This document shows, one piece after another, positions 26,301 through 38,880 of a stretch of DNA of 64,000 bases. Source of the stretch: Adenophora triphylla var. japonica (lineage: Eukaryota > Streptophyta > Magnoliopsida > Asterales > Campanulaceae). The DNA lies in assembly GCA_022495995.1 (NCBI GenBank), contig JAFEMH010000927.1, positions 124,001-188,000 on the forward strand. The letters run 5' to 3'. A program made the translations under genes and the position numbers. The first letter of the stretch is position 1. Every line of letters begins with the position of its first letter. A model generated the notes under the pieces. It was not told the origin of the DNA, did not search any database, and saw only the letters and a list, made by a program, of their open reading frames with translations.

Positions 26301-27042
26301 GGAAGGCTCACTCCCTTTGTCGTAATTGAGACTTGTATGGATTATATTTTGGGCTCAATCCATTGGGTTTTGCTCGGCCATGATCCACGTTCGTACCTCG
26401 GTTTATACCGTTCAGTGGCCCCCGACTTTCTAATTCGGCTAAGCCGAGTAGGAAGTGGTGCTCTACCCGGCTTAAACGGATACGAACAGGTTTTTACGAA
26501 TTACGAGGCATCTCATTATTCACCGGTTATTTAGACAATGATGTGCGCTATCCACGAGGTCTGAACATTCGCCTTGTGAACCCTCTAGAGCATTTATGGT
26601 GAGGAAACGACGGCTCCTCAACCCAGTTTATTGACCCATACGCGTTTAGATCCGGGTAAAAGCCAAAACCCACCTCATTTCTACTCTTTTATCACCATTT
26701 GCAATTGAGAGAGGGCTATAAACTTTGCAAAATCTGCAACCGTGTTCTTGATTTCGTGTTTGGTTTATGTCCATTGTGTTTGATTTGTTTGTGCTTTCAT
26801 CCATCACCTTCGATTCAGGTATAATTTCTGCATGTTTCTCTTTATTTCTTTGTATTTTTGGGTTTTTGGTGTTATTGGTGGGTTTAGAGAAACCGCCATT
26901 GTTGCATCTTGAAGCTTTTCTTGAACCATCTTGTGTCTTCCTCGTATTTAGAAATGGAAAGAACATGGAGATGTAATCCCAATGCTTTGTATTGTTACCA
27001 CACTCAAAACCTTAGAATTTACCAGAGAATAGATGGGCGTAG

Positions 27043-29890
27043 ATGATGCTAAGTTTGAACGAGATAGGGGAGATTATGACGAGGTACCAGTCTGCTAGAA
27101 CCGACGTAGATTACCCAAGTCGGTATAGGATTGACCGACTAGACGTTGAATCCCCAAATGTTGTGTTGTTCCACGGTTGGACTGAGATCCTTGACCATAT
27201 CAACTTGTATTACTTGAAGTCTGACCATTTGGAGCGACCTTTGTTAGGTAAGATCCTTCCTCGATTTTAATTGGTTGTACGAGGAGGCATGCTTCCTCGT
27301 CCTCGTCTTTAAGTTTGCATTGGTCACATTTTTTGTTCTTTTATTTGTGCAGCCATAACGGGAAGAGGAAGTAATGTTGCCCGTTCTAACGGTCCCTCAA
27401 CTTCTGGGAGGATCATAGACGCATTTGCCGAGGGAGCCCATTCTGGAGGCCAAGGGAGAGGCTGAGGGAGATACAATCAAGGTAGAACATATATCCCTAG
27501 GCCCAAACCCATTAGAGCCGGGGAACCTATGATAGAAGAACTTCATTCCAAGTATGGGGTGTCGAGGGAGGAGTATCGACTTACCTATCTCCCCGATCTC
27601 CCTGTCAAGGACGAGAAGGCAATGGAGGACTTTATGTACTCTTGAACTTTGTCCATTTCTTCTTCAAACAATTCCAACTAGGCCTTCATCTTCCTTTAGA
27701 CCCCTTTATATGTGAATTTCTTAGGGATATGAAGGCCGTCCCGACTATGTTAGGTGCCAACGCCGTGAGGTTCCTCACCGGCTTCATAGTGTTATGTCGT
27801 AGCCTAGGTTTTGAACCTTGTCAGTCTGCGTTCCACCACTTCTTCACCGTCAGTAATAAGGAGGATTCAAAAATAGTGGTGATAAGGAGTGACCCTAATC
27901 AGCCCAAGCTCATCTACCCAATGTCAAGTAAAGTGTCTGGGTGGAATCATGTTATAAGGGTGGAGAGCCGACAAGGCTGGGAATTTGCTGCTCCCTCGAA
28001 TTACCCTAGTGTGCCCGAGCAGGTGTGGAGGCCTAAGTTGAGTGGGCAGCTGATAGAGAGGCTGAGGCAGTTTGCCGAGGTAAGCACTTTATGTTGGTCG
28101 AGCTTGGAAACTGACCATAGATATTATGTACAGGTCGGCCTCATGCCCGGGCTCTAGGACGGTTTGGTGCCTCTCATCCCAGTTACTAAAGGGAATAGAT
28201 TTCCTGACTGAAGGGTGCACCCCGGTCTATTATTCCACGATTAGTGCGATGTCTGCAAACGTTACGATGATAAATGCCTTGCCGAGGATGGCGTCCCCGG
28301 CTGTAAATTTTTCTCCCTCGTCTTTCCCATACTTGTGTAATTTTTGTTTTGCTAAATCTTCCTCGTTATTTTATTAACTGTCTCTTCTCGTCTTTTGCAG
28401 ATTTGACTGAAGAGCAGATAAAAAAGATGGAGGAGGAAATCCTTGATCCCCAAGCTCTGGTGAAGTTGTAGAGGAGGACGTCACGCTCCTCGGCTCAAAA
28501 TAAGAGGCGCTCTGACGCCATGGAAAGACAGGTCGTTTTGACCACGAAGGAAGCTGGGGCTTTTCCCATGAAGCCGCTGGGGGACATTGAAGATTCTGCC
28601 GAGGAAGAGAGTGTCGAGTAAGGAGCCCATACTAAAAAGGGCCTAGTCCCAGGCCGTAGTTCATGAGGTCGAGGAGGTCCTAAGGCAAGCCGGTCTGACT
28701 GAAACGGAGGGGCCAGAGGCTGCCCAAAGGACTCCTGGCCAGAAAAGGCCAAGTACTAAGGTCATTCCGGAGGAGCCCTCCTCGAAAAGGTTGTTGTTGG
28801 TTCTTCCTCCGAGGCTGTCACTGCCCCGCACGTAAAGACTTACGCCGAGGCCGAGAAGGTGGCCAAAGAATGGACGGTCTCCACCGTCAAAGGTTTAGAT
28901 GTGTTGCCCCGGAAGGGCCAAAAGCTTAGGCTTGGCCAGCCAATTATCCACTATGCATTGGACGAGGAATTGCTCGATCAATATATTGATATGAAGCCGA
29001 GCAGGGATCATCTGGCCAACAGGAAAGGCCTCCTTCTCAGCGACGTAACCTTCTCGTCATTCTCTTTCGATTTTCATAACACTTGTGATTTTTTGTTGAT
29101 GTTGATGATTTTCTTTGTTTGTGTAGCTTGCAACTGTGACTGCCTATAAGGCAATCAGGAGTAAGGCAGCTGATGACTTGGAGCAACGCCTTGATCGTCA
29201 GATTGAGAAAAATAAGGCCGACCTGGCCAAGGCGAATGAACTGCTCAAGTCCCTTAGGAAGGAGGTTGATGAGCATAAGGTGGCCAAGGTAGAGGCCGAG
29301 AGAGCAGAGAGGGCGGCCAAGGTGGCTCAAGCTAAGGCCGAGGAAGCCAACAAGGCCGGTCAGGCTGAGATTGAGAAGCTCGTGGCTCAGCTTAAGGCAA
29401 ATACCGAGGAGGCTGATGCCCGGTATAAGCAGTTGGAGGCCAACTTGCCCATACAAATTGCAGAGGCTATCTCTCAATTTAAGGTCAGCCCGGCCTTTAG
29501 ACAAGCTTTGGCCTAGAAGACGGCCACCATGTACTCTGACGTCTATCTTCACTTAGCCAGAAGGGCCTTGGTGGACCCAACGCTGAATGCCGACGTAGGC
29601 TTACTTGCCCGTCTTATATGCCAAGATGCCTATGATGACCTTGCTCGGTCTGGCCATGCCTTGGTGCCATTTTCAAAGAATTCCCTTAGGGTGATTGCTG
29701 CTCAAGATGCCAGGGAAGGCCGAGAGGTATGGGTCCCCCTACAGTTGATGCTTAGAACATCAATACTTTAATAGGGAAGATCCAAGATGAGGAAGCTTTT
29801 GATGAGGAGGAGGATGTCGCGGAGGGACAAACCGAGGAAGCCCATACTGAACAAGTCATCATTCCCGATGCTACTGCTGATCAAGACAAA
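27043..29890 (+). pseudogene. Antisense extra gene of Gypsy F, PF04195-like, with introns
   Basis: Opposite in strand to pol. Exon pieces: 27043-27250 (MMLSLNEIGEIMTRYQSART), about 27353-28078 containing LGLHLPLDPFICEFLRDMKA and then the LTGFIVLC helix, 28137-28200, 28402-29045, 29128-29516 and on to about 29890. The core resembles the 'putative gypsy type transposon' domain (PF04195). The last part is an Ala/Glu/Lys coiled coil (about 110 residues), like a myosin-type rod. Introns have clear borders: GTAAGA with GTGCAG, GTAAGC with GTACAG, TTTTGCAG at 28401, and GTAACC with GTGTAG. In-frame stops (for example GGCTGA near 27463, TTGTAG near 28470) show it is dead. The word GCCGAGG recurs in exons and introns. 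Function unknown. Confidence 0.72.
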
Positions 29891-30240
29891 CTATTCAGGG
29901 GTGGTGACCAAGCTTGAAAGCCTTTTTATCTTTTTTTCTTTTCATTTTGATGTAATATTAGAATAGGCCCCTTGTAATTCAACGTTATATCAATATAATG
30001 CCTTTTTCTCAATTCTTCGTCGTCTTTACTTTACTACTTTGATATAAATTGCTTTTGACTTGAATGGTTGTATATTTGAATGTATGTTGAATGAATATTT
30101 GTATAAGTGTAAAACTTATCTTGAGAAGTCGAGGAGGGTTTCCTCGTCATTTATATTTAGTTCATAAACCGAGGAATCTCGTTCGGTCTAAAGACTGGGA
30201 TAATTTGCAACTTAAGTTATTTTTAGTTTCATCTCTCAAT
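29891..30240. other. Gypsy F spacer after the extra gene
   Basis: No gene. Likely the 3' flank of the antisense gene, with poly(A)-like ATAATG/AATATA stretches near 29950-30000. GAGGA and CCTCGTC words begin at about 30128. Confidence 0.5.
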
Positions 30241-30720
30241 GCCGAGGAAGGCTGCTTGGCCATAGATCTTTAGATAATTTTTGATTACTTGTCCCGTTAT
30301 GCCGAGTAGGGTTGTTCGGTTATAAGTCTTGAACAATTTTTAGATGTTTTTAGCTCTCTATGCCGAGGAAGATCATTCCACATAGGTTTTAGGTAATTTT
30401 TGAATGTCTTACCTCTCTATAGCAAGGAAGGTCATTCGGTCATATGTGTTAGGTAAATTTTTGAATGTTTTACCTTTCTATGCCGAGGAAGGTCATTCGG
30501 TCATAGGTCTTAGGTCATTTTTGATGTTTTACCTCTATATGCCGAGGAAGGTCGTTCGGTCATAGGTATTAGATAATTTTTGATGTTTTACCTCTCTATG
30601 CCGAGGAAGGTCGTTCGGTTATATGTATTAGGTAAATTGGTGGTAGTTTATGCCTTGATGCCGAGGAGGATCTCCTCGTCATTAGTCTTGCTAGTCATTT
30701 GTCTTGGTGAAAACTGAATC
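30241..30720. repeat. 60-bp tandem repeat array, eight copies, in Gypsy F
   Basis: Unit starts carrying GCCGAGGAAGGTCRTTCGGT are at 30241, 30301, 30362, 30421, 30482, 30541, 30600 and 30660 (spacing 59-61). Each unit also has TTAGGTAATTTTTGATGTTT. Divergence is moderate. It lies between the ends of the convergent pol and antisense genes. Confidence 0.92.
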
Positions 30721-30823
30721 TTTATTAACTGAAACTGATTATATTAAACTGCAATCCTATTTTACTTGAAAATAAAGGAAAAGACTAACAAGTACGAATC
30801 TATTAAATCAAAACAAACTAAGA

Positions 30824-31681
30824 CTAATGATAGTATTTTCGTAGATAATTTGAATGCCATGGATGTTTCAGCTCTTGTCCATCTGGAGTCTTCATTCTGT
30901 AGGTCCCTTCTCTGATAATTTGAGTGATGATGTATGGGCCTTCCCAGTTAGGGGAGAGCTTGTTTTGTTCAGCCTTTCTACTATTAGCTTCAATTTTTAT
31001 AAGTACCCAATCTCCGACTTGGAATACTCTCTTGTTGACCCTTTTGTCATGATAGACTTTGGTTCTTTGCTTGTAGTTCACCATCCTCATCTGAGCAGTT
31101 AGTCTTCTTTCATCTACTAGGTCTAGTTCCAGGAGCTTGTTGACCTTGTTGACTTGCTCATCATAGTTTGAATTTCTCGTTGTAAGGATAGCCATCTCAG
31201 TTGGTGTCATGGCCTCAGAACCGAAGGTTAGTCCGAATGGGGTTTCCCCGGTTGGCCCCCGGGTGGTTGTGCGAACTGCCCAAAAGGCTAAAGGAATTTC
31301 GTCCAACCATCTACCATCACTCCCTTCAAGGTTCTTGGTTAGGGATGTAAGCACCAAGTTGTTGGCTGCTTCTGATTGTCCGTTGCATTGAGGTCTGCTC
31401 ACTAATAACTTGATGTGTCTGACTCCAAGTCTGTTCAGTTCTGTTGTAAATGCCTTTGAGAACTGAAGACCATGATCTGATATAATAGTGTGTGGGACCC
31501 CAAAGCGGCACCAAATGAAGTCGTGGATGAAGTTGATTGCATTCTCCTCAGTTATTTTGGCTAATGTCTTTGCCTCTATCCACTTGAAGAAGTAGTCTAC
31601 TGCCACGATCACGTACTTACAATAACCTCGGGCGGGTGGGGGGGGGGAAGGTTCCGATGATGTCAATTCCCCACATATCAA
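30824..31681 (-). pseudogene. Gypsy F integrase (C-terminal pol)
   Basis: 285-codon open frame. VIVAVDYFFKWIEAKTL holds the first Asp, TIISDHGLQFS the second and NGQSEAANN the Glu, so the catalytic D-D-E triad is intact. The C-terminal SH3-like part follows (VFQVGDWVLIK, LSPNWEGPYIITQII) and ends LRKYYH before the stop. It lacks the N-terminal zinc region in this frame, which lies upstream in other frames. There is no chromodomain, in keeping with Tat-like elements. Upstream frameshifts make the polyprotein as a whole non-functional. Confidence 0.88.
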
Positions 31682-32290
31682 ATGGCCATGTAGGTATTAT
31701 AAGAGTCTGCTCTACTGCTGAAAGTCTAGGAATGTCATAGTATCTCTAACATTTGTCACACTTTTTTACGTAGGCTTGCGCGTCATCTCTCAGGTTTGGC
31801 CAGTAATAACCTAGCGTGATGATTTTGTCAGCTAAGGTTCTAGCCCCTGGATGACCACCACAAATGCCTTCGTGGACTTCTGCCAAGAGATTTTATGTTT
31901 CCTTAGGATAGACTCACCTTAGCAGGGGCTTTGTGAATGATCTTCTGTAGAGAATTTCGTTCATTACTGTGAACCTTACTGACTTCTTCTTGATAAGTCT
32001 ATCACGTGCTTCATCATCTGGGAGTTGATTCTTTTCAATGAAGTACATCTAGTCATCTATCCAACACTTCTCCTCCCCATCTAGGAGCATTACTTGTAGT
32101 CTTTCGTAGTCAGGTTCTTCGGCGAAGACTATGAGTGGGTTAGAGTCGGGATCTGCCACGTCAATAGTTTCTAGTTTAGATATAACATCTGCTACTTGAT
32201 TAGCCTCCCTTCCTATCTGACTTATTTTAAAAAAAAATCAACTTTTTTGTCATGTATAGGAAGAGATCTTTATACTTCGTAAGTGTGGGG
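31682..32290 (-). pseudogene. Gypsy F integrase zinc region and RNase H linker, decayed
   Basis: Through several frames the minus strand reads ARLLLAKPER-like and YYWPNLRDDAQAYVKK pieces with the CDKC-type zinc motif near 31750-31800, then a WPFDMWGIDIIG-like junction near 31680. Stops are frequent. It connects the RNase H to the open integrase. Confidence 0.6.
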
Positions 32291-32901
32291 TATTGAGTGT
32301 TATACTCCCTCTTTATCTTCTTGACTACGAGTTGGGAATCACAGAAGGGGGAGATTTTAGTTGCTCCATAGAAAGAAGCCAACTCTACGCCAAATATCAG
32401 GGCCTTGTACTCAGCTTGATTGTTGGAAGCAGTGAACTTGAATCTGATTATGTCTTGGATGGTATGCTCTCCATCAGGGCTTGCTAGAAGAATTCCAGCT
32501 CTGCTTATTTCCTTAGTGGCTGAACCATCTGTGTATACGACTCAGCAGTTGGATGGGAGCTCGATGGTCGGTTCTTACTCCGCAGGTTTTTTGCGCTTAC
32601 GAGAGGTGGGATCGTGCTCACCTATGAAGGTGGTTTAAACCATAAAATCGACCAGAGGCTGTGCTAGGAGTGTCTTCCTAGGTTGGTATCTGATATCAAA
32701 CTCAGTGAGCTCGATAGACTAATTAATGAGACGTCCTGACCAATCCAACTTATACAAGATTTTCTTCAGGGGTGCATTGGTGTACACGGTTATGGGATGT
32801 GCAGAAAAGTATGCTCGTAGCTTCCTTTTAGCTATTACTAAGGCATAGGCTATCTTCTCTGCATTGAAATATCTGCTCTCCATATCTGATAATGTCTTAC
32901 T
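32290..32901 (-). pseudogene. Gypsy F reverse transcriptase/RNase H, truncated
   Basis: Near 32640-32900 the minus strand reads SDMESRYFNAEKIAYALVIA and VYTNAPLKKILYKLD, the RT-RNase H connection. Near 32300-32560 it reads RFKFTASNNQAEYKALIFGV, the plant-type RNase H segment. Stops lie between them. The RT catalytic YxDD part would be upstream and has been separated by the Copia LTR starting at 32902. Confidence 0.78.
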
Positions 32902-33334
32902 TGTTGGTGTAATGCCCTAGGTGTTTAATTATGTTTGACTTATAACTTAAACCGCTATGTAATCGTCTTTATCATTTATTATGGAGCATATTTATTTGGA
33001 TTATTATATAGTTGCATGTTTATTATAATAACTTGCGTCCCTAGTTATTGTGAATGGCTAGTATAAGTTGGTAATGGATAATCATGGAGATGATTATATG
33101 CATAAGATGCACACTATACTTATGAGTACTTGCTAGAGAACAAGTACTGGACATGGCCTACCGATGAGATTTATGACATGGTCTATAGTCATATATGTCA
33201 TGATTAAATCTCATGATAGTCGTATCATTTGAATCCTTTGTACCTGAGATTATCATCGTCTTCCACATGATGAACGTTGTGTTTGATGTGGTCTAACACT
33301 ATCTTTAATAGGATAGCAATAAGGGCTACGTTGG
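32902..33334 (+). repeat. Truncated Copia LTR (D'), diverged relative of LTR D
   Basis: Starts TGTTGGTGTAATGCCCTAGG like LTR D (54907) and can be aligned along about 430 bp, including GAGAACAAGT and CATGATTAAATCTCAT, with many differences. It stops where a new sequence beginning TGTAGCGATG appears at 33335. Confidence 0.8.
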
Positions 33335-34596
33335 TGTAGCGATGCACGGATTTCTTTTGTTTTTACATCTTTTTGAGTCGCCGCCTATATTATTTGTTTG
33401 GAAATATAGAAAAACCATTTGAAAAGAGATTTTGGGTTCAGGGCTTAGGTTATGGAATGGGAAGGTCAAGGAGCACCCATTCCACCCAATCCGGAGATCG
33501 ATCTTGCTAAAAGAGAGGTTTTCAAAGAAAAAAACGTTTTAAATAAGTAAGTAAAAGAGATCCATTTAACGAGGTTAAACGGAATATAGGATAGATTGCT
33601 TCGAGACCATCCCCATGATTTGGGGAGGCTCTAGGCCGATCCTAGGTTTGATGTATTATACCACTCTAACAATCAATTAGAAGGGGAAGAGGAAGATTAC
33701 CTCGTGTGAAGAGACTCGGACAGAGTTTCGACTCAAGTATAGAGCGAAATATTGATGTGGATAGAGCTTCGTCTCGGTCCTTGATTCGAGCTTCGATGTT
33801 TGTTTATCAACAAGGTTGACAAACAAACTTTAGGTGATTTTAGGGGTGATTTACATGAATCTTTCAGGGAGAGAAACCAGTAAATGTGGGTGTTTTGACT
33901 TGCTGGAATCCAAAATACTGAAAGTCTTCAAGTATTTATAGGTGTTGAAGATGTGTTGGTGGAGAGATAAAACACCCTGGGAAAGTTCCAGAACCCAAAT
34001 CTCATTGGATGGCCGGATTGATAAAGTTTTATCCCGAAAGAGGTTGAAATCAACGAGGAGTCTGGCTTCTGCAGGTCTGCAGAAGCTCTTTGTATCGCGC
34101 GAGACAGGCCATTCCGCGCGAGATAAGGCTGTCAGTGGACAATTATGTCCTTCCCTCGTTATCTCGTATGCAGTTTAGTCCAAACAAACGGTCGTTAGTC
34201 AAAACTTAATGAAACATGACGAAATGGTGGACTTCTACTTATTGACTCAAGGTGAGACTTTAGAGTGGTATTAATCTGCTCCGATGGTTTCAGAATGGGG
34301 TGTCTACAGAGCCCCTCGTCGACAAGTCTTATGGAAAAAGTCATGTCGACGATAGAAAAGACATCATTCTGAACATCGGGATGGTCGAGTCGCACGGCTT
34401 CCTACGTATCTCTATCGGAGAATTAGACCATAACGTAGTTCGACTCCAAAACACGAAAAGGCTGCTTTAGGTATTTTGAAAAATCATTTTGAAAATCAAG
34501 GAGATCTTGTTTTTTTTTTTTTTTTGAAAAGGTAAATTCATACTGAGGAATCAAATCAAGTCCCAATTCTGAATATATCTGTCTGTCTGAAGATTC
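33335..34596 (-). repeat. Left end of Gypsy E, probable 3' LTR
   Basis: No gene. The GAGTCGCCGCC segment near 33375 is of a type common in plant Gypsy LTRs. A minus-strand TATA box, TATAAATA, lies at 33933-33940. Upstream of it on that strand are the words TATCGCGCGAGACA (34093), CGCGCGAGATA (34115) and TATCTCGTATGC (34155). A poly(T) run is at 34510-34524. Copia C interrupts at 34597 after GATTC. The orientation fits the minus-strand pol end of E at 54786. Confidence 0.6.
34592..34596. other. Target site duplication of Copia C, left
   Basis: GATTC, repeated exactly at 49183-49187. Confidence 0.95.
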
Positions 34597-35978
34597 TGTT
34601 AGTCAAATATATGTTTAGATTTAGAATTGCTTAATCCCAATCATAACAAGCATTAATGAGGACCCCTAATTTAATTAGATCAAATAGAATTTTTCTATGT
34701 ACCATAGGTTCCCTTAGTGCTAGTGCCCAATGTTTTTGTTATGTATTTTCTCAAGATTTGAAGATTTGAAGACCTGAGAATTTCCTTCCGCAATGTGAGT
34801 TACTCCTTGGAAGCTGCCTTACCGATGGAGTTGTCTCACCGGTCAACCTGTCTTACCGGTTGAGTTACCGGATCAACCTCTGTTACCGGTTATGTCATCT
34901 TACCGGTTGAGGCTTACTCTTCAAGCTTCCCTGTTAGCAGCTAGCCGATGCATTAATTGCTCCCAACTACCCAGCCATCAACTTTAGCTAAAGTTGGTAA
35001 AGCAAGCATGCTGACAAGACATCTCTGCAACAAATCAGTACATTCTTTGAGAATGTCAAGTAACCAGTACTCACAGCGCCCCAACTATCTCTGGAAATCC
35101 TCTCTATCCAATCTCAGACATTTAATGCAAGGATCTTCCCATTTAATGCCTGCCAGTTCAAGTCATCATTACAACCTCTTCAAAGACAATGGCTCCTTTT
35201 CAAGTTCACTATAAATAGTTTCATCAGAGCATTGAAGAAATGTGGTGCATTTATGATTCTTGAGAGTGAGTTGCTTTGAACTACCAACCTGCACATTCTC
35301 TAGTTCAAAGCATTCAAAGCAAGTCCCTTCATTTACTAGACATCTCTGTTAGGACTTATTCACTGGCACCTCAATCAATTCTGTAGTGTTCCTCCATTAG
35401 ACTACTTATGGAACACATTGATTGACTCACACACAACACCCTAGAGAAATCAGCTCAGCTTGTGAGCATATCTCTAGAAAACACCAGGTCTTTATTGTAG
35501 CACGACCCGTTAGTGGTCACCTCTAGTTTGGCAGCCTTTCAATCATTGGCTTGCAACTTGTAATAGGTAGAATCCATTAATATAGTAGTGCACTTTCACA
35601 AATCCAAGTTATGACCAAACTTGGTAGAGGACGTAGCAGTTATTTAACATTGTGAACCTCTTCAAACAATGTGTCATTTATTGCTTTGTTTGTTTTCTGT
35701 TGTGTAGTTGTAATCGGTTGATAATCTCTCAACTGGTCACAACCTATTGATTCAACTTACTGCTCATTTTGTTTGTCTTACTTGGAAACAACCTTTGTCT
35801 TGACTTGCATGATGTATTGATTTACCGGTTTGATTTTCCTTTAACTGAAAACTTTATTTCCGCTGTGCAAAATCATTCACCGGTAAGCTAGAGTTTTTCA
35901 AAACCAGTTTTAGCAAAAAGTTTTTAACAGGCTATTCACCCCCCCTCTAACTTGATTCCTACCATTTGGGACCTAACA
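34597..35978 (+). repeat. 5' LTR of Copia C
   Basis: TGTTAGTC to CCTAACA. TATA box TATAAATA at 35210-35217. A U3 cluster of ACCGGT and one-base variants lies at 34821, 34838, 34855, 34867, 34885 and 34902, mostly 17-18 bp apart. A poly(C) run near 35938 is shared with other SIRE-like LTR ends. Confidence 0.97.
35210..35217 (+). promoter_or_regulatory. TATA box of Copia C 5' LTR
   Basis: TATAAATA, repeated in the 3' LTR at 48412-48419. It lies roughly 300-390 bp downstream of the ACCGGT cluster. Confidence 0.75.
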
Positions 35979-35980
35979 AT

Positions 35981-35992
35981 TGGTATCAGAGC
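35981..35992 (+). other. Primer binding site of Copia C
   Basis: TGGTATCAGAGC, complementary to the initiator tRNA-Met 3' end, 2 bases after the LTR. Confidence 0.95.
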
Positions 35993-36050
35993 TTTCAATT
36001 TTCGAAAATCATTTTTTCCAAGCTTAATCGCTTGAATTGCCAATTCCAAA

Positions 36051-37309
36051 ATGGCAGGAAAAATCATGCAATCATACAACTTGGCAACCGTTCCTATGTT
36101 GAACGAAAACGAATTTCCAGTATGGAAAAACAGAATCATGCGGTACTTGGACTCAATAGATGATAGGTTAACTACTGTAGTCAGAGATGGTCCAATGACA
36201 CCCCTGAAAATCAATCTTGCCACCAGAGCACCCAAAACTCCTCTCATGGATCATGCAGATAGATAGTCTGAACAAGATTTTGAGGTCTATGAAACCTATG
36301 TGCCTAAACCACGTGAAGAATAGACTGAGGATGACAAACTTTGTGATTCCTTAGACAGAAAAGCTTTGCACATCATAACCTCCGGACTTGATGACAGACT
36401 ATACAAACAAGTACAAAGCTATGAGACTGGTCAACAAGTGTGGCAGAGTCTTCTCAGATACTTTGAAGGAGATCAAGTGGCAAAGGACAACAGACTCTAC
36501 AAAAGTGTAGCTGAGTTTGAGTCCTTCAAGAAGAATCCAAATGAGACGTTAAGGGAAAGGTACGACCGTTTCTGCGAGGTGAGTAATTCTTGTGCTTCTC
36601 TAGGTAGAGTTTACACTATGAAAGACCTAAACATGAGATTCCTCAATTCTCTTGGAGACTTGTGGCATGTGAAGGTTGCTATTTTGAAAGAATGCCGTGA
36701 TTTGAACGTTACTCATATCCAGAACATTGTGTCAACTTTGTTTTTATATGAGGAAGAACTCAACCGGCTGATTGGAGTTCAAAAACAATTTAAAAATCTA
36801 TCTCGCCACTGCACCGAGATCTTCCCCGGTTCTTCTATGCTTACCAGCCAAACTACCACCAATGATTCTCCCTCAATCTCTCAACCTCAACCAACTCAAG
36901 CCATTACCCTTGCTAATGTGATTTTTGAGGAAGAAGATGAATTTGCTGCCTTCGCTAGAAATTATAGAAAGTTCAAGGATTTTAAAAGATCCCAAAGAAT
37001 CCCACAAAGAAATCCTTCCAACCCAAATCCTCATCATTTCAAAGATCTGGGAACTTCCAAAAGAAAGGCCAAACCTCAACCTCAACCGATGGAAAGAATA
37101 CCCAAGGTGAGCTTGTGTGTTACAACTGTAGAAAACCCGGCCATTTTGCCTCCAAATGCCCTCAACCTAAATATGAATTTTTGAGGAAGAAACCTTTCAA
37201 GAAATTCCCTAGATCTAAATCTAAGAGCTTAGTTGCCGAGGATGGAACTGAAAAAGCTATGCCAGTTTGGTTCGGGACTCGATTCTCGAGAATGAGGATG
37301 CCGACATAG
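36051..37309 (+). pseudogene. Copia C Gag with zinc knuckle, broken
   Basis: The start at 36051 reads MAGKIMQSYNLATVPMLNEN. The same frame continues to about 37100, interrupted by TAG at 36264-36266 and another near 36322. The central part (36366 onward) has the UBN2-type Gag helices, such as VWQSLLRYFEGDQVAKDNRL and ETLRERYDRFCEV. Near 37110 the frame shifts and the CCHC knuckle CYNCRKPGHFASKC follows. This Gag is related to that of Copia A (same knuckle apart from one residue), although their repeated words differ. Confidence 0.85.
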
Positions 37310-37556
37310 ATGAAGAGGCCGATGTCGCTTTGTTGCTATTGATGGAATCGATGATAAACCCATCTCCTTACAAATACCTATCTATAGACACCCCAACTCC
37401 AATGAACACTCATCCTATATTGATCAGACCCCACCTAGGAGATCTCCCTTAACTTACTTTGACGAACCCATTCCTATTTCTAAGTCAGGTGAAAGTAATC
37501 CTTATAATTTCAAAATTTAAAACATAGGTGGATCCCTTTATGGTCAGTCTAAAACC

Positions 37557-38806
37557 ATGCCCACTCTCAGACCGTTGATGCAACCAATTCAACAGACCTA
37601 CCAAGCTCAAGCCTTACCGATAATCTCTCATCAACCGACGCTTGAGACCCGACCGATTCATTTCTTAAAGCCTCTAACCGAGGCAAGCCCTCAACCGATA
37701 TCATCACTGCCAAATTTTGATCCCAATTTTGAACCATCACCCTCTTCCTCTCAGCCTACCGTTGACCCTATGCCAAATATGTCAAAGTCTGAAATGGCAG
37801 AGGTGATGAATGAGCTCTTTTCAGATTTTGAAAAATTAAATGAAGCTCACAAAATTATGGCTGATAATTTTAAAATGATCACTACTGAAAATGACTCTTT
37901 GAAAGCTGAAATAAAAATTTTAAAAGAAATTAAGCTAGAGTCTGATCAGTTGAAGAAAAATAATCAAGAACTCACTGAGAGACTAAACATATCTGTTGGT
38001 TAAATCGCTGATCTTGTGTCAAGAAATAACTCTCTTTCAAAAACCATTGACACATTTTCAAAATCCCGAGCTGCTATGGATGTTATCATACAAGATCGGC
38101 TTATCTCCTAACCGAGATGTAACAACCGGTATAAGCTTTACATCCAAAGCAGTAAGGAAAAAGACAAAGAATGACAAACCGGTTACCAAGTCTCACCGAG
38201 AACTTGATGGGTAAATTTGATGATGCTCAATCCAAATTGATTAAGAGAGAGTTAACTAAACCTTTCAAAGCTCAGTTCCACACACCTATCCCAAGGGAAG
38301 GGAACAGATGAAGGCTTATTTGGGCAAAAACAAATCCCAATGGACCGAGGTAGCCGATCCCGAGCTAGGACAATATGTTCCACTCAAAGATGGTAACAAA
38401 GAAAGGTGGAATTAAAATTGCCGACCAAGTTGCGTGTAAGGAAACCTCAACCGTAAGGAAGCCATCACCGGTAAAGGACCAACCGGTCGACAATTGTCAC
38501 CGGTCAACCAACCGTGAGGACTCCCCAACCGGTAAAAGATCTTCCAAACCAATGCAACCGGTCAACAAAGCTAAATCCATCACCTTCGTCCCCAAAGGAT
38601 CTGCTTTCGCTCAATCGCTGAACTCTTCTCAAGCAAAGGCTATATTGAACATCCAATCATCTAAGCCCCCTCACCATCTTCTAATAAATGTACAAATTGT
38701 GGTTTTATTGGTCACAAGGCTTATGAATGCCTCTTCAAGCACCTATCCGGACCCACCGAGTCTAAAAGCTCAAGTGGTGGCTGTATGGCCGCCAAAGAGG
38801 AACTAA
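37557..38806 (+). pseudogene. Copia C Gag C-terminal coiled coil and Pro/Thr linker
   Basis: 37557-38003 encodes a Pro/Gln/Ser-rich stretch, then a Lys/Glu/Leu coiled coil (MAEVMNELFSDFEKLNEAHK onward). 38375-38806, after frameshifts, is a basic, Pro/Thr/Val-rich linker built over closely spaced ACCGGT words (38468-38566 holds at least five). A second knuckle may lie near 38690-38730. Several frame changes separate the pieces. Confidence 0.65.
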
Positions 38807-38880
38807 CTCTTTGGACCCAAAAGAATAAGGGGGACCATAAGCTTACCGTTTCATTTCAGAATGCTTAATGGCCTCAACCG

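Larger units (their letters stand above)
26301..32901 (-). mobile_element. Ty3/Gypsy element F (Tat-like) with antisense extra gene
   Basis: Pol is on the minus strand (RT/RNase H, zinc linker and integrase, 32901 to 30824). Downstream of pol lie a 60-bp tandem array and then, on the opposite strand, an intron-containing extra gene. This order matches Tat-lineage Gypsy elements such as Grande. The 3' LTR should lie around 26300-26950 but I cannot fix its ends. The upstream half is absent: an LTR of another Copia begins at 32902 in the RT region. Confidence 0.75.

Noticed and set aside
30241..30720. Regularly spaced repeats that look like a CRISPR array
   Set aside because: The whole 60-bp unit is repeated with no unique spacers, there are no cas genes, and the context is a plant retrotransposon.
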